From an uncultured Rhizobiaceae group bacterium (GTDB taxonomy: Bacteria; Pseudomonadota; Alphaproteobacteria; Rhizobiales; Rhizobiaceae): a stretch of 64,000 bases of DNA. The position numbers were made by a program, and so were the translations under genes. The first letter of the stretch is position 1. Each line of letters begins with the position of its first letter. The notes under the pieces were generated by a model that worked only from the letters and a program-made list of their open reading frames with translations, did no database searches and had not been told where the DNA came from. The stretch lies in assembly GCA_937958815.1 (NCBI GenBank), contig CALGMR010000005.1, positions 62,001 to 126,000 on the forward strand, in the 5' to 3' direction. This document shows positions 22,266 to 31,814 of this stretch, piece after piece.

Positions 22266-24104
22266 TTACTCAACCGTTACCGATTTTGCCAAGTTTCTTG
22301 GTTGGTCAACGTCTGTGCCCATGTGTACTGCCGTGTGATAGGCCAACATTTGGATCGGCAAAGAATAAATGATTGGTGTTACAATCTCGGGCATGTCTGG
22401 CATGAGAATGATTTGTGCTTCGTCCATTCCCACTTCCTCAGCACCACGCTTGTCGGTGATCAATATAATTTCACCACCACGCGCTGCAACTTCCTGCATG
22501 TTTGAAACAGTCTTTTCAAAAATTCGGTCATAAGGAGCGATCACAACCACAGGCATATTTTCATCGATCAAAGCGATCGGGCCGTGCTTCAATTCACCAG
22601 CAGCGTATGCTTCTGCATGAATGTAGGACAGTTCTTTCAGCTTCAAGGCGCCTTCCATGGCCAATGGATAATTTGTATCGCGACCAAGATATAAAACGTG
22701 TTCTTTGTTGGCTAAGCTGTGGGCAAGAGTTTTGATTTCGTCTTCCAGCTTCAACACTTCATTGGCAAGGCGTGGTGCTTCGGAGAGTTCGCCAACCAGT
22801 TTGATTTCAGTATCACGATCAATATGCCCGCGTTGCACCCCTGCTCCCACAGCCAAAGCTGCCAACACGGACAGTTGGCATGTGAATGCTTTTGTAGATG
22901 CAACACCAATTTCAGGGCCTGCCAGTGTTGGGAAAACGCTGTGAGAAGAACGCGCTATGGTGCTCTCGCGAACATTCACAATGGCCGCCAAATGCTGCCC
23001 TGCCTCTTCACAATATTTCAATCCGGCAAGTGTGTCGGCTGTCTCGCCCGATTGCGAAATGAAGAGTGACAATCCTTTTTGAGGCATTGGAACTTCACGA
23101 TAACGGAATTCAGAAGCCACATCGATGTCTACGGGCAAACGGGCGTAGCGCTCAAACCAATATTTTGAGACATATCCAGCCAAGTAAGCGGTGCCGCAAG
23201 CTGTGATGTTCAAACGATCAAGCTGCGCGAAATCCAGTGGGTTTTCTTGATTGCCCATGTCGCGCAAAGCAATTTGGTTGTCATTAAAGTTCACATAGTT
23301 GGCCAGTGTGTGGCCAATAACTTCTGGCTGTTCGTAAATTTCTTTCAGCATGAAGTGGCGATGATTGCCTTTATCGACCATCAATGCCGAACCGACCGAC
23401 GTCTGTTGAGCACGCTCAACTTTTTTGCCGTCGAGATCAAATATCTGCATTTCTGATTTGCTGATCGTCGCCCAGTCGCCGTCTTCCAGATAGGTGATCT
23501 TGTTTGTAAATGGGGCGAGCGCCACGGCGTCTGAACCCAGATACATTTCGTCTTCACCGTGACCGATAGCGAGTGGTGGGCCATTTCGACCTGCAACGAT
23601 TAAGTCTTCATCGCTTCCAAACATAATGGCCAGCGCAAATGCGCCGCGCAGACGTTTCAAAGAAGAATGTGCAGCTTGAATAGGTGTGGCACCTGTCTTC
23701 AAATATTTTGCCACCAAATGTGCAATGACTTCGGTGTCTGTTTGCGAGGTAAATTCAAAGCCTTCATCCTGCAATTCGCTGCGCAATTCACGGAAATTTT
23801 CAATAATGCCGTTGTGCACCACAGCGACATTGCCTGAAAAATGTGGGTGAGCATTCACTTCAACTGGTGCACCGTGCGTAGCCCAGCGTGTGTGGCCAAT
23901 GCCAATTTGACCGCCCAGTGGGCTTTCGTTCAATCGTGCTTCGAGATTAACAAGCTTTCCCTCTGCGCGACGTCGGTCAAGCGTGCCAGAATTGAGTGTG
24001 GCGACACCTGCAGAATCATATCCGCGATATTCCAATCGTTTCAAAGCATCCACGATCAAAGGAGCAACAGGTCGTGATCCAACAATTCCAACAATTCCGC
24101 ACAT
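22266..24104 (-). CDS. glmS: Glutamine-fructose-6-phosphate aminotransferase (isomerizing)
   Basis: First step of UDP-GlcNAc synthesis: fructose-6-phosphate plus glutamine to glucosamine-6-phosphate. 612 residues. N-terminal Ntn-type glutaminase domain with catalytic Cys2 (MCGIVGIVG), GIGHTRWATHG and NAHPHF motifs; two SIS sugar-isomerase domains with SQSGETADTLAGLK and LGRDTNYPLAMEGALKLKE; C-terminal end PRNLAKSVTVE. It follows glmU on the same strand after 153 bases, so the two UDP-GlcNAc enzymes form a cluster. No glmS-ribozyme core is visible in the leader. Confidence 0.98.
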   Translation of the reverse strand: MCGIVGIVGSRPVAPLIVDALKRLEYRGYDSAGVATLNSGTLDRRRAEGKLVNLEARLNESPLGGQIGIGHTRWATHGAPVEVNAHPHFSGNVAVVHNGIIENFRELRSELQDEGFEFTSQTDTEVIAHLVAKYLKTGATPIQAAHSSLKRLRGAFALAIMFGSDEDLIVAGRNGPPLAIGHGEDEMYLGSDAVALAPFTNKITYLEDGDWATISKSEMQIFDLDGKKVERAQQTSVGSALMVDKGNHRHFMLKEIYEQPEVIGHTLANYVNFNDNQIALRDMGNQENPLDFAQLDRLNITACGTAYLAGYVSKYWFERYARLPVDIDVASEFRYREVPMPQKGLSLFISQSGETADTLAGLKYCEEAGQHLAAIVNVRESTIARSSHSVFPTLAGPEIGVASTKAFTCQLSVLAALAVGAGVQRGHIDRDTEIKLVGELSEAPRLANEVLKLEDEIKTLAHSLANKEHVLYLGRDTNYPLAMEGALKLKELSYIHAEAYAAGELKHGPIALIDENMPVVVIAPYDRIFEKTVSNMQEVAARGGEIILITDKRGAEEVGMDEAQIILMPDMPEIVTPIIYSLPIQMLAYHTAVHMGTDVDQPRNLAKSVTVE

Positions 24105-24257
24105 ATAGAGTTCTTTCTAAATATTTTTTTTGTCGCATTGGTCGAGCTTGAAGCGCCCAATACAAGACTTTCCCATAGAGCAACACGAGCGTGACTCACA
24201 TTGGATTATGGCCACTCTTAGTCACAAAAGATTTCAAAAATGAAAAGAAACGGACGT

Positions 24258-25628
24258 TTAGGATGACTTTTTGTCTGCTTTGCGTTGAGCGTTTCGCTCC
24301 CGCAACTGTTTTGCCTTGCCACTGAGATTGGCTTGTTCATTGCGTTCAATAGCCAAATCATCATCGGGAATATCATTGTAGATGGCGCTGCCGGCAGCCG
24401 TGTTGGCGGCCTTTCCAACTTTTACAGGCGCTATAAGGGAGGTGTTGGAGCCGATAAAAGCGCCTTCGCCGATAATGGTCTTGTGTTTCAAGAAACCATC
24501 GTAATTGCAGGTGATGGTGCCTGCGCCGATATTGGCTTCTGCTCCAACCTCTGCATCGCCAATGTAGCTCAGATGGTTGACCTTGGCGCCTGCTCCAATG
24601 GTCGCTGCTTTAATTTCCACAAAATTGCCCGCCTTGCTGCCTTCTTCCATCACCGCGCCTGGGCGAAGTCTTGCATAGGGCCCCACAACCGCACTTTTGG
24701 CGACTGTCGCTCCTTCCAGATGAGAAAATGCACGAATCACAGCGTTTGGAGCAACCAAAACGTTCGGGCCAAACACCACATAAGGCTCCAAAACAGCATC
24801 TCGTTCAACAATCGTGTCGTGATGGAATATGACCGTTGATGGATTTTGCATTGTCACACCAGCCAGCATCAATTCTTTGCGGCGACGCTGTTGCCAAATC
24901 TCATTGACTTCAGCCAGTTGTGTTCTGTCGTTCACGCCGAGTGTTTCTTCTTCCGGAACAGATAGGGTCGACGCTGTTAGCCCTTTAGCGCGGCCAACTT
25001 CCACCGCATCAGTTAAATAATATTCGCCTTGCGTGTTGTTGTTGCCAATGTCTTTCAAAATTTCTAACATTCGCTCTGCTCGAAACGCCATAATGCCGCT
25101 ATTACATAGGGTTATACTCTTTTCTTTATCTGTTGCATCTTTATGCTCGCGGATTGCCACCAGTTCTCCATTTTCCACCAGAAGACGTCCGTATCCAGTG
25201 GGGTCTGCCGTTTCAAACCCGAGTACCACAATGTCTGATCCTTCGGCCAATGCCGTTCTGGCAGATTGCAAAGTGGACGTCGTAATCAGTGGCACATCGC
25301 CATAAAGAATAATCACATCATCCAGATCATCGGTTATAGCTTTAGATGCTGATAATACGGCGTGGGCCGTTCCCTTGCGTTCAGTTTGTTCATACACGCG
25401 ACATGACGCGTCATGGGCCATGACTGAATTGGCCACGCGTTCTGCCTGGTTGCCGACCACAACTGCGCGTTCACCTGCGCCTGCCGCTTTACACATATTG
25501 AGCACATGATTGACCATAGACAGACCCGCAACCGGGTGCAGAACCTTGGGCATATCTGATGCCATGCGTTTGCCCTCACCTGCGGCGAGAATGATTGTCA
25601 GGCAAGAACGCGCTGGAGAAGAAGTCAT
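24258..25628 (-). CDS. glmU: Bifunctional UDP-N-acetylglucosamine pyrophosphorylase / glucosamine-1-phosphate N-acetyltransferase
   Basis: Last two steps to UDP-GlcNAc for peptidoglycan and lipopolysaccharide. 456 residues. N-terminal nucleotidyltransferase domain with LAAGEGKRMASDMPKVLHP signature and YGDVPLI; C-terminal left-handed beta-helix with hexapeptide repeats (VNHLSYIGDAEVG, ANIGAGTITCNYDG) including the acetyl-CoA site. The protein ends in a charged tail (QRKADKKSS). With glmS downstream, this locus supplies both enzymes acting on the amino-sugar ends of the pathway; glmM is not in the window. Confidence 0.98.
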   Translation of the reverse strand: MTSSPARSCLTIILAAGEGKRMASDMPKVLHPVAGLSMVNHVLNMCKAAGAGERAVVVGNQAERVANSVMAHDASCRVYEQTERKGTAHAVLSASKAITDDLDDVIILYGDVPLITTSTLQSARTALAEGSDIVVLGFETADPTGYGRLLVENGELVAIREHKDATDKEKSITLCNSGIMAFRAERMLEILKDIGNNNTQGEYYLTDAVEVGRAKGLTASTLSVPEEETLGVNDRTQLAEVNEIWQQRRRKELMLAGVTMQNPSTVIFHHDTIVERDAVLEPYVVFGPNVLVAPNAVIRAFSHLEGATVAKSAVVGPYARLRPGAVMEEGSKAGNFVEIKAATIGAGAKVNHLSYIGDAEVGAEANIGAGTITCNYDGFLKHKTIIGEGAFIGSNTSLIAPVKVGKAANTAAGSAIYNDIPDDDLAIERNEQANLSGKAKQLRERNAQRKADKKSS

Positions 25629-25765
25629 ATTATTTTGCAGTCCAAAATGAGTGATTGAGCTTCGTTAGAAGGATTTGGTAAATATTAAGACAATTGATGC
25701 TAAAAAGTAACGAATCGTTGAAGCGATGACGCAAGTCGTTCATCAATTATGAAATTAGGTCTGAC

Positions 25766-26491
25766 GTGGATACCCCTACACCCAAATTGGATGCGAACGA
25801 GATTAGCAAATCTAAAGCGCGAGCAGCGGCGCAGGCAGCTCTCGATGATATGTTTTTGTCTCCAAAGCAAACCAATCGTGCGAGTTCATTTGCCCTATAC
25901 ACTTGGGCTGGCTTGGCTGTGGTGAGCGCAGCGGTTGCAATGACCATCGGTCTTGTCCCCGGTGGCTCAAATCCCAATCCGAGTGCAGTAGCATCTGTGT
26001 CCGAAAGCCTCTCAGACGACTTGCCGCAAAATGCAAACCCAGAGACCGCAAACATAGAGCTCCCTGATCTTCCAACGGCAGCTGTGACGACGGAAGCTGA
26101 TCAAAAGAAATTGTTGAAAGACCGTCCGGATTTGGACGCAACAAAAACAGCGGCCATTGCTCCTGAGGATGTTGCACCGCCAGCGGTTTCCAGTGTCGTA
26201 CCGAATGTTGGTGATGAAATACTCGGCGTTGATATTGGTGGGTCCAACAGCATTCCAATGCTCGCTGTGCGGTTTAAAGCGCTGCAAAGGCGGTCTCCTG
26301 AATTGTTTTCAGGGCTGAGTCCTTTGGTGAACTTTTCAGAGGCACAGGGTGAATTGGACGCTCGTCTTATTGCTGGGCCATTCGCGTCTGCTGGGCAGCT
26401 AGCTGACTTTTGCCGATCGGTGCGATTGCAGCTGACACTTGATTGCAAGCAGACGAAATATCAGGGCGATCCCATCAAGCTTGGACAATAG
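25766..26491 (+). CDS. Single-pass membrane protein with SPOR-like C-terminus
   Basis: 241 residues, GTG start. A short cytoplasmic N-terminus, one membrane helix (about 45-63, TWAGLAVVSAAVAMTIGLV), a long Pro/Ala/Asp-rich low-complexity periplasmic stretch (65-160), and a compact C-terminal domain (about 175-235) with the pattern LDARLIAGPFASAGQLADFCRSVRLQLTLDC. That last block resembles the two-repeat SPOR fold, which binds septal peptidoglycan, in which an AGPF motif is frequent; the match is partial. It could be a cell-division or envelope protein. No family name is assigned with certainty. Confidence 0.7.
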   Translation: MDTPTPKLDANEISKSKARAAAQAALDDMFLSPKQTNRASSFALYTWAGLAVVSAAVAMTIGLVPGGSNPNPSAVASVSESLSDDLPQNANPETANIELPDLPTAAVTTEADQKKLLKDRPDLDATKTAAIAPEDVAPPAVSSVVPNVGDEILGVDIGGSNSIPMLAVRFKALQRRSPELFSGLSPLVNFSEAQGELDARLIAGPFASAGQLADFCRSVRLQLTLDCKQTKYQGDPIKLGQ

Positions 26492-26493
26492 GT

Positions 26494-27423
26494 TTGGAAC
26501 CCACTCAAGCTGGCAAGCTGTCTGAACGAACAACGGCTCTCGTTGTTATGGCAATTATGCCTCTGTTTTTCTCATCAAATATTATATTTGGCCGCGCAGC
26601 TGTTGAATCTGTCGAGCCCTTTACGTTGGCTTTTCTGCGCTGGTTTTTAACGGCCATGATTTTATATCCAATCGTGCGTTCTGAACTCAAAGGCAAACAA
26701 CAGTCCATAATATCGCTCAGATGGCCGTTGGTCGTGATGGGCTTGTGTGGAATGTGGGTCTGTGGCGCCTTGGTGTATTTGGCTTTGAAATACACCAGCG
26801 CCACCAACGGCACATTGATCTACACATCTTCGCCTGTGCTGATTATTTTAATCGAGTTTTTCGCAAAAGGCCGAAAAGTTCGGCTGAGAGAAGGATTGGG
26901 CATCACACTGGCATTTGTGGGCGTTGTGGTGATTGTTGCGAAAGGTGTGATGTCCAATTTGACCACTATGAAATTCAACTATGGCGACATCATCTTTGTG
27001 GTTTGCGCAATAACTTGGGCCATTTATTCAGTGGGTCTAAAATCTGAACGTTTTCAGCACTTCTCAACTCTTGGACTGTTTTTTCTTATCGCAGCAACAG
27101 GTGCACTATTGCTCTTGCCTTTTGCGGCTTTTGAAATTGTCTATCTCAATGAATTCCCAACCAGCACGGCGGCTTGGGGCAATATCGCGGGCATAGTCGC
27201 CATTGCTTCTCTTCTGGCGTTTTCAGCGTTTCAGTTTGGCGTGAAAGTTTTGGGGCCTTCGCTGGCAGGAATATTCTTGTATCTGCTGCCCATATACGGT
27301 GTTTCGCTCGCGATTTTGTTTTTGGGAGAAACGTTGGCCACCTATCATGTTTGGGGCGTGATATTGGTGCTGGGTGGCGTTGTTTTGGCCACCCTGCCCG
27401 CAAAATTGATGCAAAGGCGCTAG
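26494..27423 (+). CDS. EamA/DMT family transporter
   Basis: Inner-membrane transporter of the drug/metabolite superfamily with about ten helices in two EamA repeats (FGRAAVESVEPFTLAFLRWF in the first; ITWAIYSVGLK, then LGPSLAGIFLYLLPIYGVSLAILFLGE in the second). The substrate is unknown; relatives export amino acids or metabolites. Start choice is uncertain: a TTG at 26494 gives a normal short leader without overlap; an upstream TTG at 26443 would overlap the previous gene by 49 bases; the first ATG is at 26548, just inside helix one. Its TAG overlaps the stop of convergent ccdA (CTAG). Confidence 0.88.
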   Translation: MEPTQAGKLSERTTALVVMAIMPLFFSSNIIFGRAAVESVEPFTLAFLRWFLTAMILYPIVRSELKGKQQSIISLRWPLVVMGLCGMWVCGALVYLALKYTSATNGTLIYTSSPVLIILIEFFAKGRKVRLREGLGITLAFVGVVVIVAKGVMSNLTTMKFNYGDIIFVVCAITWAIYSVGLKSERFQHFSTLGLFFLIAATGALLLLPFAAFEIVYLNEFPTSTAAWGNIAGIVAIASLLAFSAFQFGVKVLGPSLAGIFLYLLPIYGVSLAILFLGETLATYHVWGVILVLGGVVLATLPAKLMQRR

Positions 27424-28178
27424 CCGAAATTTGCCAATGTTGGAAACAACTCCAGCAAATAAAAGCCAAGTGATTTCATCCAGCCAGACATGAAGGCAAT
27501 ACCTGTGAGCACCAACAGTGCACCCATGACTTTCTCCACAGTTCCCAAGTGACGCTTAAAGCGACTGAGGAAGTTCATAAATGGACCGGCAAAGAATGCA
27601 GCGAGTATAAAGGGCACACCCAAACCAAGAGAGTAAAGCCCAAGCATAAATGCACCTTCTCCGGCTGTCTCTCTGCTGCTTGCCACGCCCAAGATCACAC
27701 CGAGAATTGGGCCAATGCAGGGTGTCCAGCCAAAGGCGAAGGCCAGGCCCATAACGTAAGAACCCGTAGTTCCAGCGCTGCGCACAACACTGTCACTCAC
27801 CTGAAAACGCGCTTCACGATACATCCACCCGAATTTGAACAGACCTAGAAAGTGACAACCCATCAAAATGATCACAATGCCCGCAACCACGGCCAGTTGA
27901 TCTTGGTATTGGCGAATGAGGTATGAAAAACTTGAAGCGCCTGCCCCCAGTGCCACAAAAACAGTGGTAAAGCCGAGCACAAAGCAAACGGCGTTGATAA
28001 GTGCTTTTCGCCGGATTCTGCTCTGATCAGCGGCTGATTCTTCATTTCCGATGACTTCATCGAGCGACACACCTGCAAGATAGGTCAAATAAGGCGGCAC
28101 CAATGGAAGCACGCAAGGGGAAATAAACGACAACATTCCAGCTAGAATAATTGCGTAAAGTGTAAGGTCGCCGCTCAT
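27420..28178 (-). CDS. ccdA: Cytochrome c biogenesis protein CcdA
   Basis: Six-helix membrane protein that carries reducing equivalents from cytoplasmic thioredoxin to periplasmic thiol proteins for cytochrome c maturation. 252 residues from the ATG at 28178, preferred over an upstream TTG because it begins right before the first helix. The redox-active cysteines lie in SFISPCVLPLVPPYL and in GWTPCIGPILG, each with the conserved Pro-rich context. It overlaps the EamA gene stop by four bases and reads away from the tRNA-Lys/tgt region. Confidence 0.94.
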   Translation of the reverse strand: MSGDLTLYAIILAGMLSFISPCVLPLVPPYLTYLAGVSLDEVIGNEESAADQSRIRRKALINAVCFVLGFTTVFVALGAGASSFSYLIRQYQDQLAVVAGIVIILMGCHFLGLFKFGWMYREARFQVSDSVVRSAGTTGSYVMGLAFAFGWTPCIGPILGVILGVASSRETAGEGAFMLGLYSLGLGVPFILAAFFAGPFMNFLSRFKRHLGTVEKVMGALLVLTGIAFMSGWMKSLGFYLLELFPTLANFG

Positions 28179-28316
28179 GGGTGCTTTCGATCCGTTTTTC
28201 GGTGAAATCTGTATAGCGATGCCACCTATTGTTGAACAATCACCCCCAGTCAAATTGCTGTCATGAATAATTTTGTCGCAACCTGTAAAAAATTTACCTC
28301 AAAGCGCTATCATGTG

Positions 28317-28345
28317 TTGACGCTTGGAACAGGTTTGCCTATTGA
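28317..28345 (+). promoter_or_regulatory. Sigma-70 type promoter for tRNA-Lys
   Basis: TTGACG (28317-28322), a 17-base spacer, then TATTGA (28340-28345). The predicted transcription start is about 20 bases before the tRNA. The region after the -10 box (GCGTCC) is GC-rich, as expected of a stringently controlled stable-RNA promoter. tgt may be read from the same promoter. Confidence 0.6.
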
Positions 28346-28373
28346 GCGTCCATCCGGAGACGATCCGTTTCGG

Positions 28374-28449
28374 GAGCCCGTAGCTCAGTTGGTAGAGCGC
28401 CTCACTTTTAATGAGGATGTCCACGGTTCGAATCCGTGCGGGCTCACCA
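28374..28449 (+). tRNA. tRNA-Lys (anticodon UUU)
   Basis: 76 bases with a full cloverleaf: acceptor stem GAGCCCG/CGGGCTC, D arm GCTCAGTTGGTAGAGC, anticodon stem CCTCA/TGAGG with loop CTTTTAA (anticodon TTT), T arm CACGG TTCGAAT CCGTG, discriminator A and an encoded CCA end. It lies 46 bases upstream of tgt. Confidence 0.97.
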
Positions 28450-28495
28450 TTTCCCCTAAATTTTCGGAACGAGTGAGCGTTTAGAGGAACGTTGT

Positions 28496-29653
28496 ATGAG
28501 CGAACGCGATCAGACATCTGATGATTTCAAATTCAAAGTAAATGCTACTGACGGTTTGGCACGACGCGGCGCCATTTCTCTGCCACGTGGCACAATACGT
28601 ACGCCGGCATATATGCCTGTTGGCACTGCCGGCACCGTTAAAGCCATGTATATGGATCAGGTGCGTGATCTTGGCGCAGATATTATTCTTGGCAACACCT
28701 ATCACCTCATGCTGCGCCCTGGCGCTGAACGTGTGGCAAAGCAAGGTGGACTGCATGAGTTTGCCCGCTGGCCGCATCCGATCCTCACCGATTCTGGCGG
28801 GTTTCAAGTTATGTCGCTGTCTGCACTTCGCAAGTTGAATGAGCACAGCGTCACGTTTAAGTCGCACATTGATGGTCAGAAATTTGAGCTTACGCCAGAG
28901 CGTTCTATCGAGATTCAGGCTTTGCTGGACAGTGATATTCAAATGCAGTTGGACGAGTGCATTGCCCTGCCCGCTGAAGAAAAAGAAATTGAGCGCGCTA
29001 TGGAATTGTCACTGCGCTGGGCGGAGCGCTCTCACAAAGCCTTTTTGAGCCAAAGCGATCACAATGCGCGGGCCATGTTTGGTATTGTGCAGGGTGGTGA
29101 CAGTGAACGTTTGCGGTTGAAATCGGCTCAGGCCCTCAAAGCGATGGACTTTAAGGGCTATTCTATCGGTGGTCTTGCAGTTGGAGAGCCACAAGAAACG
29201 ATGCTGCGTATGTTGGACATCACCTGCCCCGAATTGCCGCAAGAAAAGCCTCGTTACCTCATGGGTGTCGGGACGCCTGATGATCTGCTGAAATCCATCG
29301 CCCGCGGTGTTGATATGTTTGATTGTGTCATGCCCACCCGTGCGGGCCGTCATGCAACAGCATATACCCGTTTTGGCAAAATCAATTTAAAAAATGCCCG
29401 TCATGCGGATGATCACAGGCCGCTTGATCCCGAGAGTAGTTGTCCAGCAGCGCGCGATTACAGTCGCGCTTACCTTCATCACCTCATCAAAGCCAATGAA
29501 GCCTTGGGCGGCATGTTGCTGACATGGAACAATCTTTCTTACTACCAAGACCTCATGCAGGGCGCGCGCGATGCAATTGAAGCGAAGCGCTACGCGGAGT
29601 ACATGGCTGAGACGCAGGAAGCCTGGGAGCGTGGAGACATTCCCGCACTGTAA
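28496..29653 (+). CDS. tgt: Queuine tRNA-ribosyltransferase (tRNA-guanine transglycosylase)
   Basis: Exchanges guanine for preQ1 at wobble position 34 of GUN-anticodon tRNAs. 385 residues, TIM-barrel. Catalytic Asp99 in [10 protein letters not shown], the nucleophile Asp276 in [13 protein letters not shown], and GGLAVGEP (substrate loop) are present. Oddity: the usual CxCxxC...H zinc site is mostly gone. Aligned positions read S314, C316, A319 in [13 protein letters not shown], and N345 where His is expected (LLTWNNL). The SRAYLHHL helix is kept. ATG start with AGAGGAAC upstream. queA, which acts next in the pathway, is nearby on the opposite strand. Confidence 0.96.
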   Translation: MSERDQTSDDFKFKVNATDGLARRGAISLPRGTIRTPAYMPVGTAGTVKAMYMDQVRDLGADIILGNTYHLMLRPGAERVAKQGGLHEFARWPHPILTDSGGFQVMSLSALRKLNEHSVTFKSHIDGQKFELTPERSIEIQALLDSDIQMQLDECIALPAEEKEIERAMELSLRWAERSHKAFLSQSDHNARAMFGIVQGGDSERLRLKSAQALKAMDFKGYSIGGLAVGEPQETMLRMLDITCPELPQEKPRYLMGVGTPDDLLKSIARGVDMFDCVMPTRAGRHATAYTRFGKINLKNARHADDHRPLDPESSCPAARDYSRAYLHHLIKANEALGGMLLTWNNLSYYQDLMQGARDAIEAKRYAEYMAETQEAWERGDIPAL

Positions 29654-29656
29654 GCA

Positions 29657-30100
29657 TTAAGTCGATTGGGCATTGCCTTCACGCATTTGAACGCCGTGAA
29701 TGCGCCACACACCGTCTGAACCCTTCTTCATTGTGTAGAGCGCTGACCAGTTTTTGCCGAATGGGCCAATGATATTCACTTCTTGGTAGAGAGTGTCGTT
29801 CTGCATTCCACTTCGGCCAAAATCCCAATTGCGTGCCTTGTAGATGGCACCGTAACCATTTTTCACCATTCCGATGAATCTGTCGGTTGAACCGAAGATT
29901 TTCTGCAGGCTTGGGGCTGCATGGCTAAAGGCTTTGGCATGATCCTGTGCACGAAAAGCTGAAATCTGACTGTCGATCACCGCTTGTGCACCCGATCGAA
30001 GCTCTAGCGGTGCTTCTGTAGATTGTGCAAATGCCGAAAAACACATGAACAAAGTTGTAAGGAGAGTGGCAGCAGTTTTTGAAACGAACGTCATGATCAT
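29657..30100 (-). CDS. DUF4864 family exported protein
   Basis: 147 residues from the ATG at 30100 (preceded by GAGGA; another ATG two codons later is equally possible). Signal peptide ending AFA-Q (ATLLTTLFMCFSAFAQ), then a small NTF2-like-looking domain with VIDSQISAFRAQDHAKAFSHAAPSLQKIFGS and GYGAIYKARNWDFG, the blocks I associate with DUF4864. Periplasmic, function unknown. It follows queA on the same strand after 68 bases and ends 3 bases from the convergent tgt stop. Confidence 0.82.
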   Translation of the reverse strand: MIMTFVSKTAATLLTTLFMCFSAFAQSTEAPLELRSGAQAVIDSQISAFRAQDHAKAFSHAAPSLQKIFGSTDRFIGMVKNGYGAIYKARNWDFGRSGMQNDTLYQEVNIIGPFGKNWSALYTMKKGSDGVWRIHGVQMREGNAQST

Positions 30101-30168
30101 TGATTCCTCGTTGCTTAGGCTATGAGCTTTGCATGTGATCAAGCTACGCACAAATGCGACGTTTGGTT

Positions 30169-31236
30169 TCACCCTGCGGAGTGTCTTGCCGGAAACAGAA
30201 GCGAGGAATCGCCATAAGAATAGAACCGATAGTCAGATTGAATGGCGTGCTGATATGCACTTTTCATGGTTTCAAAGCCCGCAAATGCGCTGACCAACAT
30301 GAATAATGTGGAACGCGGCAGGTGAAAATTGGTCATTAAAACGTCTGTCGCTTTAAACTTGTAACCCGGGGTGATGAAAATGTCGGTTGCGCCTGACCAA
30401 GGTTCGAAAACGCCGTCTTTTGATACTGAACTTTCCAAAAGACGCAGTGACGTTGTGCCAACACAGACAATTCTACCGCCATTTTTCCGCACTGCATTGA
30501 GCTCATTTGCCACTTGTTGCGTGACTGTCCCGATTTCCGCATGCATCACATGATCTTCAGTGTCGTCTACCTTCACAGGCAAAAATGTCCCTGCTCCCAC
30601 GTGTAACGTGACGAAATGACGGGAAATGCCAGCGTCATCAAGTGACTGAAAAATCTTGTCCGTGAAATGCAAACCTGCCGTTGGTGCGGCTACAGCGCCA
30701 GCTTCGCGGGCGTAGATTGTTTGGTAATCTTTCTCATCGTGAATGTCATCTGCGCGCTTGGATGCAATATAGGGAGGCAGTGGAATGTGGCCGTATTCAA
30801 CCAATGCAAGGTCCAAATTCGCACCCGATCGATTGAATTTAAACTCAACTTCACTGCCGTTTTTCGACAAAACCTCGGCCGAAAAATCCTGCGATCCAAA
30901 TTCCACAGATTCCCCGACCGCGAGTTTTTTTGCGCCGCGTACAAAGGCTTTCCATGAATTTTGCGACGTGCGCATGTGCAGAGTTACACCGACTTTTGCT
31001 CCTGTCTCGCCGCGCCGTCTCACTCCGTCCAATTGTGCTGGAATAACCTTGGTGTCGTTGAACACCAATGTATCGCCCTCTTTTAAAAATTCGGCGAGAG
31101 ACCTGACACCACTGTCCTGTAAACTTCCATCATCTTGGTGGTTCACTACGAGAAGTTTAGCCGTGTCTCTGGGATCAGCGGGGCGCAGTGCGATGTTGCT
31201 TTCAGGAAGTTGAAAGTCGAAATCATCCACGCGCAT
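30169..31236 (-). CDS. queA: S-adenosylmethionine:tRNA ribosyltransferase-isomerase
   Basis: Converts preQ1-modified tRNA to epoxyqueuosine-tRNA using the ribosyl part of SAM. 355 residues from the ATG at 31236 ([12 protein letters not shown], the usual beginning); a TTG six codons upstream is less likely. Seen: [66 protein letters not shown] and [19 protein letters not shown]. Upstream neighbours are two cyclophilin genes and coaD on the same strand, a standard rhizobial run; tgt, normally downstream in the same direction, is here inverted. Confidence 0.97.
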   Translation of the reverse strand: MRVDDFDFQLPESNIALRPADPRDTAKLLVVNHQDDGSLQDSGVRSLAEFLKEGDTLVFNDTKVIPAQLDGVRRRGETGAKVGVTLHMRTSQNSWKAFVRGAKKLAVGESVEFGSQDFSAEVLSKNGSEVEFKFNRSGANLDLALVEYGHIPLPPYIASKRADDIHDEKDYQTIYAREAGAVAAPTAGLHFTDKIFQSLDDAGISRHFVTLHVGAGTFLPVKVDDTEDHVMHAEIGTVTQQVANELNAVRKNGGRIVCVGTTSLRLLESSVSKDGVFEPWSGATDIFITPGYKFKATDVLMTNFHLPRSTLFMLVSAFAGFETMKSAYQHAIQSDYRFYSYGDSSLLFPARHSAG

Positions 31237-31313
31237 GAGGTTTTGTCCTATCAATCGTAAAAATGGCGGAGCAATGCCCCGCCATTTAAAAATATCGCGA
31301 AAAGAACTGCAGA

Positions 31314-31787
31314 TTATAGGTCTGCAGCGACTTTCATTGTGTTGATTTGGTCTGGATTGCGAACAGGTTCGCCGCGTGCGAACTGATCTACATTGTCCAT
31401 GCCTTCAATAACCCGACCCCAAACTGTATACTGGCGATCCAAGAAGCCCACATCGCCGAAGCAGATGAAGAATTGCGAGTTCGCGCTGTCAGGGCTTTGT
31501 GAGCGTGCCATGGAGCAAATGCCGCGCACATGCGGTTCGTCGTTGAATTCCGCTTTCAAGTTTGGTTTGTCCGAACCGCCCGTACCAGTGCCAGTTGGAT
31601 CACCGCCCTGCGCCATGAAATCGTCGATCACACGGTGAAACACAACACCATCATAAAAGCCTTCACGGGCCAATTCTTTGATGTGCTTAACGTGATTGGG
31701 TGCCAAATCTGGCAGGCATTCGATCACAACTTCGCCTTTCGACGTGTCTAGAACGAGCGTGTTTTCTGGGTCTTTATAGTCTGCCAC
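31314..31787 (-). CDS. Cytoplasmic cyclophilin-type peptidyl-prolyl isomerase
   Basis: 157 residues, no signal peptide, GTG start. Cyclophilin fold with [23 protein letters not shown] (catalytic Arg), [22 protein letters not shown] and the [12 protein letters not shown] region. It accelerates prolyl isomerisation during protein folding in the cytoplasm. It lies 27 bases downstream of a second, exported cyclophilin, from which it probably arose by duplication. Confidence 0.94.
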   Translation of the reverse strand: MADYKDPENTLVLDTSKGEVVIECLPDLAPNHVKHIKELAREGFYDGVVFHRVIDDFMAQGGDPTGTGTGGSDKPNLKAEFNDEPHVRGICSMARSQSPDSANSQFFICFGDVGFLDRQYTVWGRVIEGMDNVDQFARGEPVRNPDQINTMKVAADL

Positions 31788-31814
31788 GGGAAATTCCTTC
31801 GGATAGATTGAGTA

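Noticed and set aside
24105..24257. Possible glmS ribozyme in the glmS leader
   Set aside because: No conserved ribozyme core is visible and the element is known from Gram-positive bacteria; only A/T-rich sequence and weak repeats are present.
28263..28484. Open frame of 73 codons running across tRNA-Lys
   Set aside because: It is created by the tRNA sequence; no ribosome-binding site and no conserved protein features.
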